In this document: positions 6,243 to 9,871 of the stretch, in pieces | How the letters are laid out: every line of letters begins with the position of its first letter | Position numbering within the stretch: position 1 is the stretch's first letter | Assembly: GCA_030146225.1 (NCBI GenBank) | Contig: JASLCA010000335.1 | Coordinates: 1-9,871, forward strand | Length of the DNA stretch: 9,871 nt | Reading direction: 5' to 3' | Source of the DNA: Sphingobacterium sp. | GTDB lineage: Bacteria > Bacteroidota > Bacteroidia > Sphingobacteriales > Sphingobacteriaceae | Translations under genes and position numbers: made by a program | Notes under the pieces: model-generated | Told to the model about the DNA's origin: nothing | Seen by the model: only the letters and a program-made list of their open reading frames with translations | The model's database searches: none

Positions 6243-8087
6243 ATGGTTGAAACAAAGACAGTAATAAATCGAATCTTAGACAAGATAGACAAAGGCGAAG
6301 CCATCAATATGCAACTGCCAGGTAAAGGCCTGTTAAAGATGGAGCGGCCTGTTCCTTTCTTGATATTATACCGAATTCCTATTGATGGCAAGGATAAGTT
6401 AACCTCCAAGCTGGGGCAGACGGGTTCCTCTTATTTATATGCCGAAGATTGGACCGACAGTGGCTTAATTGAAATTATTCATGCCCTGGCCAATGCCTTG
6501 GCTGACAAGTTTAAAGGCTTTCTGCTATTTGAGTTTTGGCATACCTTTGCGATCACGGATGCTGTATTTACAATACATGTAAGCCAGAAAAGTGCTAAAG
6601 AGGTTGCCAACAAGTTGAATGAGGAGCTCTCGAGCATGCAGATCGAGGGCCTGCATATTACCAGCAAGGTAAATCACGGTAAGACGGCGGTTACGCCCAA
6701 GGAGATGCTCCCACTTATGGACATCGCTGAGGCCAATAAATCTGCCATTACTTTAGTCGGCTTGGAGATTTCGCCCGTCTATCTAAATCTTAAGACTGGG
6801 GCCGAATACCCCTTGCTCTTACGGGCTTTACTGATGCAGTTTAGCAAAGCGGTGCAAAAAAGTTTCTTTGAATTTGTGCGTTTTCACAGCTCCTACAATG
6901 CCAGTCACTTTCAGATGTTGGGCAGCACCAAGCTGGATGAAAAGGTGTTTGAAATCGATGATAAGCTCAGTAATATGAGCAATCTATTTGACTTCTTGCT
7001 GCTGGTCACCCCGCTCAATACGGATGATGCCTGGACGGAGTTTGAGCAATCCAACTTTTCTAAAAAGCCCGTCTTTCACTATAGACCCTTGTCGATAGAT
7101 CCGGAGTTAATAAAGCGACAGATCTATAACTTGCCGATAGAGGATATCTCTGATCCTACGCTGGCCTTTCTCTTTCGGGATAAACGCAAGGAGGTTGATC
7201 GTATGCTCAATATGCTGTCGGATCGGGAGAAGCCAGACTTCCTACAGAGTAGCCTGCAGGTGTATGGGCCTGTGGAGGATGATCTTCTCGCGATTGCTAA
7301 AGCCATCTTGGTTACGGTGGATGACAGTCAAATAAGCCCTTCCAAGAATAAGCTGGATGCTACAGCCTTTGCAAAGATGGCAGAAGACGAGCTCAAGTGG
7401 ATGCAGCTGCAAAATCCAGCAATCTCAACAGCCGTACGTATTCGGGATGATATCAATGGAATCTTGGTTTCCCGGGGAACCCTAAATATTAATAAGAATT
7501 TCACCATCTCTGCCCAGCGCGCCATGTCGCTGCTGCAGCATGAGGTGGGGACGCATGTCTTGACCTATTACAACGGGAAGGCACAGCCCTTGAAGTTGTT
7601 CTACACAGGCGTGCCTGGCTATGAGGAGTTGCAAGAGGGCTTGGCCGTCTTTTCCGAATACCTGACAGGCGGTTTAACCCCCAACCGCATGCGCACCTTG
7701 GCGGCCAGAGTGCTGGTGGTGGATCAATTAATCTCAGGCGCCTCTTTTATGCAGTCTTTTTCGTTGTTAGTAGACAAATATGGCTTTACAAATAAAAGTG
7801 CCTACCTGATCGTAATGCGGGTCTATCGGGGAGGAGGGCTTACCAAGGATGCGGTATACCTAAAAGGACTACTCAATCTAATTGCGTATATCAAAGAAGG
7901 AAAATCTTTGGAAGCGCTTTTAATCGGTAAGATTCGACAGGATTACCTCCCCATTGTAGAGGAGCTGGTACATCGGGGAATATTGGTAAAGCCCCAAGTC
8001 TTGCCCCGATACTTAGACCCTAGCTTTCAGCACAAGATTGATCAGGTAAAGAAAGATGGAACCATCTTTGGTATGATACATAATTAA
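6243..8087 (+). CDS. QEGLA-motif (DUF1704/TIGR02421, MATCAP-like) zinc metallopeptidase
   Basis: The 614-residue product has H433-E-V-G-T-H438, an HExxxH zinc motif with E434 as probable general base, and Q464-E465-G-L-A468, whose glutamate is the likely third zinc ligand. A conserved C-terminal region YRGGGLTKDAVYLKG (about 528-542) follows. This is the TIGR02421 family, annotated in databases as flavohemoglobin expression-modulating QEGLA motif proteins. Eukaryotic DUF1704 relatives (MATCAP, KIAA0895 group) are carboxypeptidases that remove C-terminal tyrosine from tubulin. The core begins near residue 275 (PLSIDPELIKRQIYNLP). About 270 preceding residues form a separate region I cannot assign; it is acidic/hydrophobic, with no signal peptide or membrane helix. 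I prefer ATG 6243 over an in-frame TTG at 6222, which lies inside the upstream gene. No flavohemoglobin gene is nearby. Carboxypeptidase-like activity is inferred; the substrate is unknown. Confidence 0.88.
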   Translation: MVETKTVINRILDKIDKGEAINMQLPGKGLLKMERPVPFLILYRIPIDGKDKLTSKLGQTGSSYLYAEDWTDSGLIEIIHALANALADKFKGFLLFEFWHTFAITDAVFTIHVSQKSAKEVANKLNEELSSMQIEGLHITSKVNHGKTAVTPKEMLPLMDIAEANKSAITLVGLEISPVYLNLKTGAEYPLLLRALLMQFSKAVQKSFFEFVRFHSSYNASHFQMLGSTKLDEKVFEIDDKLSNMSNLFDFLLLVTPLNTDDAWTEFEQSNFSKKPVFHYRPLSIDPELIKRQIYNLPIEDISDPTLAFLFRDKRKEVDRMLNMLSDREKPDFLQSSLQVYGPVEDDLLAIAKAILVTVDDSQISPSKNKLDATAFAKMAEDELKWMQLQNPAISTAVRIRDDINGILVSRGTLNINKNFTISAQRAMSLLQHEVGTHVLTYYNGKAQPLKLFYTGVPGYEELQEGLAVFSEYLTGGLTPNRMRTLAARVLVVDQLISGASFMQSFSLLVDKYGFTNKSAYLIVMRVYRGGGLTKDAVYLKGLLNLIAYIKEGKSLEALLIGKIRQDYLPIVEELVHRGILVKPQVLPRYLDPSFQHKIDQVKKDGTIFGMIHN

Positions 8088-8115
8088 AAGAACACATTCA
8101 CTTAACCCATTACAT

Positions 8116-9105
8116 ATGAAAATAGGATTTGCAGTCAATCAGATGCTTAAAGAAGAAGTAAATTTTACGACCACTGGGCTTGCATTAAAAGCAAAAGAAA
8201 TGGGACACGATGTATACTATGTAGGCATGAGTGACTTTGCGTACACGCAAGACGAGCGCATGGGCATTCATGCCCGTAGAGCACCGGATATGAATTATAG
8301 TGGATCCAATGAGTTGTTTTTAGATACCGTTAAGAATGAACCTAAAGTCTTAGTGGATAGTTCGGAGTTGGATGTTCTCTTCCTGCGAAACGATCCTTCC
8401 AATGATGCTAAGAACCGTCCATGGGCGCAGAATGCAGGTGTGGTCTTTGGTCAGCTGGCCAAGAAGCAGGGCGTGCTGGTGCTTAACAATCCAGATGCGC
8501 TGGCCAATGCCTTAAATAAGATGTATTTTCAGTATTTCCCTAAAGAAGTACGCCCTGAAACTATTATTACCCAAAATATTGATGACATCAAGGCGTTTTA
8601 TGAGGCCTTTGATCGCAAGATAATCCTCAAGCCCCTGCAAGGCTCGGGAGGCAAGAATGTCTTCCTCATTAATGAGGAGCAGAAAAATCTCAATCAGATA
8701 GTTGATGCCATAGCGCAGGATGGTTTTATTATAGCACAGGAGTATTTGCCAGCTGCTCAGGATGGGGATATACGCTTATTCTTATTGGATGGCGAGCCCA
8801 TTGTCGTGGATGGAAAGGTCGCTGCTATACATCGTGTCAATGCTAAGAATGATATCCGGAGTAATATCCATCAAGGTGGGCATGCACAATTGGCAACCAT
8901 TACCCCCAAGATGTATGAGATGATTGAACTGATAAAGCCCAAGCTAATTGAAGATGGCATGTTCCTTACGGGATTGGATATTGTAGGGGATAAGCTTATG
9001 GAGATAAATATCTTTAGCCCGGGTGGGGTAGGTTCGGCAAGTGAGCTTAATAAGGTGGATTTCTTTAGCCCTATTATACAGGCTATCGAGAGGAAGCTTA
9101 ATTAA
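8116..9105 (+). CDS. ATP-grasp ligase, glutathione synthetase (GshB)/RimK-like
   Basis: This 329-residue cytoplasmic enzyme has a pre-ATP-grasp N-terminal domain (M1-K-I-G-F-A-V-N-Q) and a C-terminal ATP-grasp fold. The nucleotide-binding glycine loop is K172-P-L-Q-G-S-G-G-K180. Other conserved points are E209-Y, D218-I-R220, H239-R240, R248-S-N250 with Q-G-G-H (253-256), D288, and the metal-binding E296-I-N298. The order D.R...R...RSN..QGG...E.N follows GshB, which joins gamma-Glu-Cys to glycine using ATP. However, no gamma-glutamylcysteine ligase is present and glutathione is uncommon in this phylum, so ligation of another amino acid or amine to a carboxylate is plausible. It follows the peptidase gene after 28 bases in the same direction, as the last gene of the three-gene unit. 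No clear terminator follows it. Confidence 0.88.
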   Translation: MKIGFAVNQMLKEEVNFTTTGLALKAKEMGHDVYYVGMSDFAYTQDERMGIHARRAPDMNYSGSNELFLDTVKNEPKVLVDSSELDVLFLRNDPSNDAKNRPWAQNAGVVFGQLAKKQGVLVLNNPDALANALNKMYFQYFPKEVRPETIITQNIDDIKAFYEAFDRKIILKPLQGSGGKNVFLINEEQKNLNQIVDAIAQDGFIIAQEYLPAAQDGDIRLFLLDGEPIVVDGKVAAIHRVNAKNDIRSNIHQGGHAQLATITPKMYEMIELIKPKLIEDGMFLTGLDIVGDKLMEINIFSPGGVGSASELNKVDFFSPIIQAIERKLN

Positions 9106-9182
9106 GGGAATATAGTACAGCGATAAATAATTCTTTTTTTTAAAGTTTTTACAATCTTTTAAAATAAAAAATAAATTACGGC

Positions 9183-9195
9183 GTTATATATATAG
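9183..9195 (+). promoter_or_regulatory. GTTATATATATAG element upstream of csbD
   Basis: This is an exact 13-base copy of the element at 5423-5435, starting 57 bases before the csbD ATG and preceded by very AT-rich DNA (about 9120-9178) that could act as an upstream activating tract. The canonical Bacteroidota -7 box was not found here. It is a candidate stress promoter or regulator site. Confidence 0.4.
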
Positions 9196-9224
9196 AAAAT
9201 CATTTACGAACATTAACAATTAAA

Positions 9225-9231
9225 AAAGGAG
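9225..9231 (+). promoter_or_regulatory. Shine-Dalgarno sequence of the csbD-family gene
   Basis: AAAGGAG ends 8 bases before the ATG at 9240. A near-perfect Shine-Dalgarno sequence is unusual in Bacteroidota and absent from the other genes in this window. It fixes this start codon. Confidence 0.6.
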
Positions 9232-9239
9232 AAATTACT

Positions 9240-9425
9240 ATGAGTGAGTTAACTTGGAAAGGTCGTTGGAATGAATTGAAAGGTAAAGTGAAGCAATCAT
9301 ATGCTGAATTGACAGATGATGATTTACTATATGCCGAAGGTAAGGAAGACGAATTATTAGGCCGTCTTCAAAAGAAGACAGGTAAGACAAAAGAAGAAGT
9401 TGAAAATTGGTTGAATAAACTATAA
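9240..9425 (+). CDS. CsbD family stress-response protein
   Basis: This 61-residue, lysine- and glutamate-rich soluble protein matches the CsbD-like family over its whole length. W6-K-G-R-W-N-E-L-K-G-K-V-K-Q19 is the N-terminal hallmark, the acidic turn LTDDDLLYAEGKEDELLGRLQ follows, and KTGKTKEEVENWL forms the C-terminal helix. CsbD was first known as a sigma-B-controlled general stress gene in Bacillus; its biochemical role is unknown. The gene is AT-rich with codon use typical of high expression. It has its own ribosome binding site and terminator, so it is probably monocistronic, although read-through from the ATP-grasp gene 134 bases upstream cannot be excluded. Confidence 0.93.
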   Translation: MSELTWKGRWNELKGKVKQSYAELTDDDLLYAEGKEDELLGRLQKKTGKTKEEVENWLNKL

Positions 9426-9450
9426 TTAAGTATTCTTTCTATGCATATGA

Positions 9451-9491
9451 AGGGTGAGGTTCTGTAAAGGATCTCACCCTTTCTTTTTTTT
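9451..9491 (+). terminator. Intrinsic terminator after csbD
   Basis: AGGGTGAG (9451-9458) pairs with CTCACCCT (9473-9480). The stem extends inward through G-T and T-A pairs to a 6-base TGTAAA loop and is followed directly by TTCTTTTTTTT. It begins 25 bases after the csbD stop codon. Confidence 0.9.
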
Positions 9492-9564
9492 AAGTCCTTG
9501 AAAAGGTTACAATTCAATACCCAGTTGTGGCTCTAGCTCTCTCAAGGCCTACCTTTTATCCGAA

Positions 9565-9597
9565 TTGTGGTATTATTAAAATCTTTATATACTTTTG
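9565..9597 (+). promoter_or_regulatory. Bacteroidota-type promoter of the ECF sigma factor gene
   Basis: TACTTTTG at 9590-9597 matches the -7 consensus TAnnTTTG exactly. TTG at 9565-9567 serves as the -33 element with a 22-base spacer, slightly long. Transcription would start near 9601-9604, giving an AT-rich leader of about 50 bases before the ATG at 9655. Confidence 0.55.
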
Positions 9598-9654
9598 CAT
9601 CCTTAATTAGGAATTTGATTAAGTTTTTTAGCAATAGCGAATAGGTTTTAAAAT

Positions 9655-9871
9655 ATGTACTCATCTTATACGGATCTTGAATTACTTAAGGGCTTGCATA
9701 ACAGCGATGCTGATGCCTATACAGAAATTTATGATCGCTATAGTGGCCCCCTCTACCTATTTGTACTCAAACGCCTAGGGGATAGGGATGAAGCCAAGGA
9801 TTTACTACACGATTTCTTCCTCAAGCTTTGGGAGCGACGCGCAGACTTGGAGATTAGTCAGAACTTAACAG
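9655..9871 (+). CDS. ECF-type RNA polymerase sigma factor, 3' end outside window
   Basis: Seventy-two codons are visible before the window ends. LLKGLHNSDADAYTEIYDRY (about 10-29) is the sigma-70 region 2.1-like start of extracytoplasmic-function sigma factors, and DEAKDLLHDFFLKLWERR (45-62) is region 2.2-2.3, which contacts the core polymerase. In Bacteroidota such genes usually sit before a FecR-type anti-sigma factor and a SusC/SusD outer-membrane uptake pair, but those would lie beyond the window. Region 4 cannot be seen. Start chosen at the first ATG, followed directly by the conserved region. No Shine-Dalgarno sequence is present. Confidence 0.9.
   Translation, partial: MYSSYTDLELLKGLHNSDADAYTEIYDRYSGPLYLFVLKRLGDRDEAKDLLHDFFLKLWERRADLEISQNLT

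Noticed and set aside
8116..9105. Calling the ATP-grasp protein a true glutathione synthetase (gshB)
   Set aside because: Motifs are GshB-like, but no gamma-glutamylcysteine ligase is present and the partners are unrelated to glutathione synthesis, so only the family level is supported.
9121..9180. Terminator after the ATP-grasp gene based on the T8 run near 9134
   Set aside because: No stable GC-containing stem precedes the T run; the stretch is simply AT-rich promoter DNA.
1..9871. Mobile element, prophage or CRISPR array
   Set aside because: No transposase, integrase, terminal inverted repeats with target duplication, or regularly spaced repeats were seen.

Overview
The window looks like a chromosomal piece of a Bacteroidota genome, probably Sphingobacteriaceae-like; the genus is not secure. 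Signs are the mostly missing Shine-Dalgarno sequences, two matches to the Bacteroidota promoter -7 element TAnnTTTG, and relatives typical of that phylum. There are ten protein genes, two of them cut by the window ends. I see no tRNA, rRNA, CRISPR array, transposase or phage gene.

Left part (1-4790). A nitroreductase-family flavoprotein gene runs leftward out of the window (1-674). A 475-base gap separates it from a divergent four-gene ABC importer operon (1150-4745): two FecCD permeases, an ATPase and a lipoprotein binding protein. Gene order and sequence match the YclNOPQ/CeuBCDE class of ferric-catecholate siderophore importers, and the binding protein keeps all five residues that hold the ferric siderophore in CeuE. 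A promoter with a perfect -7 element lies just upstream. An inverted-repeat operator candidate covers its expected start point, which suggests iron-dependent repression. A strong hairpin terminator ends the operon.

Middle part (4791-5454). A 49-residue Lmo0937/DUF5670-type membrane protein is encoded on the minus strand (4840-4989). It is followed by about 465 bases without a recognisable gene but with a tandem pair of repeats and a run of small stem-loops.

Right-centre part (5455-9105). Three closely packed co-directional genes encode an N-formylglutamate amidohydrolase-family zinc hydrolase, a QEGLA-motif (DUF1704/TIGR02421, MATCAP-like) zinc peptidase with HEVGTH and QEGLA motifs, and a GshB/RimK-like ATP-grasp ligase. 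Together they could add and remove an amino-acid-like group on an unknown substrate. Neither a histidine-utilisation pathway nor a glutathione first-step gene is present to give them an ordinary explanation. This is the best candidate for an undescribed system here.

Right end (9106-9871). A CsbD-family stress protein gene with an unusually good ribosome binding site and a clear terminator is followed by the start of an ECF sigma factor gene with its own Bacteroidota-type promoter. A GTTAT(A/C)TATATA element lies upstream of csbD, the DUF5670 gene and the three-gene cluster, so the three units may share a stress-linked promoter or operator.
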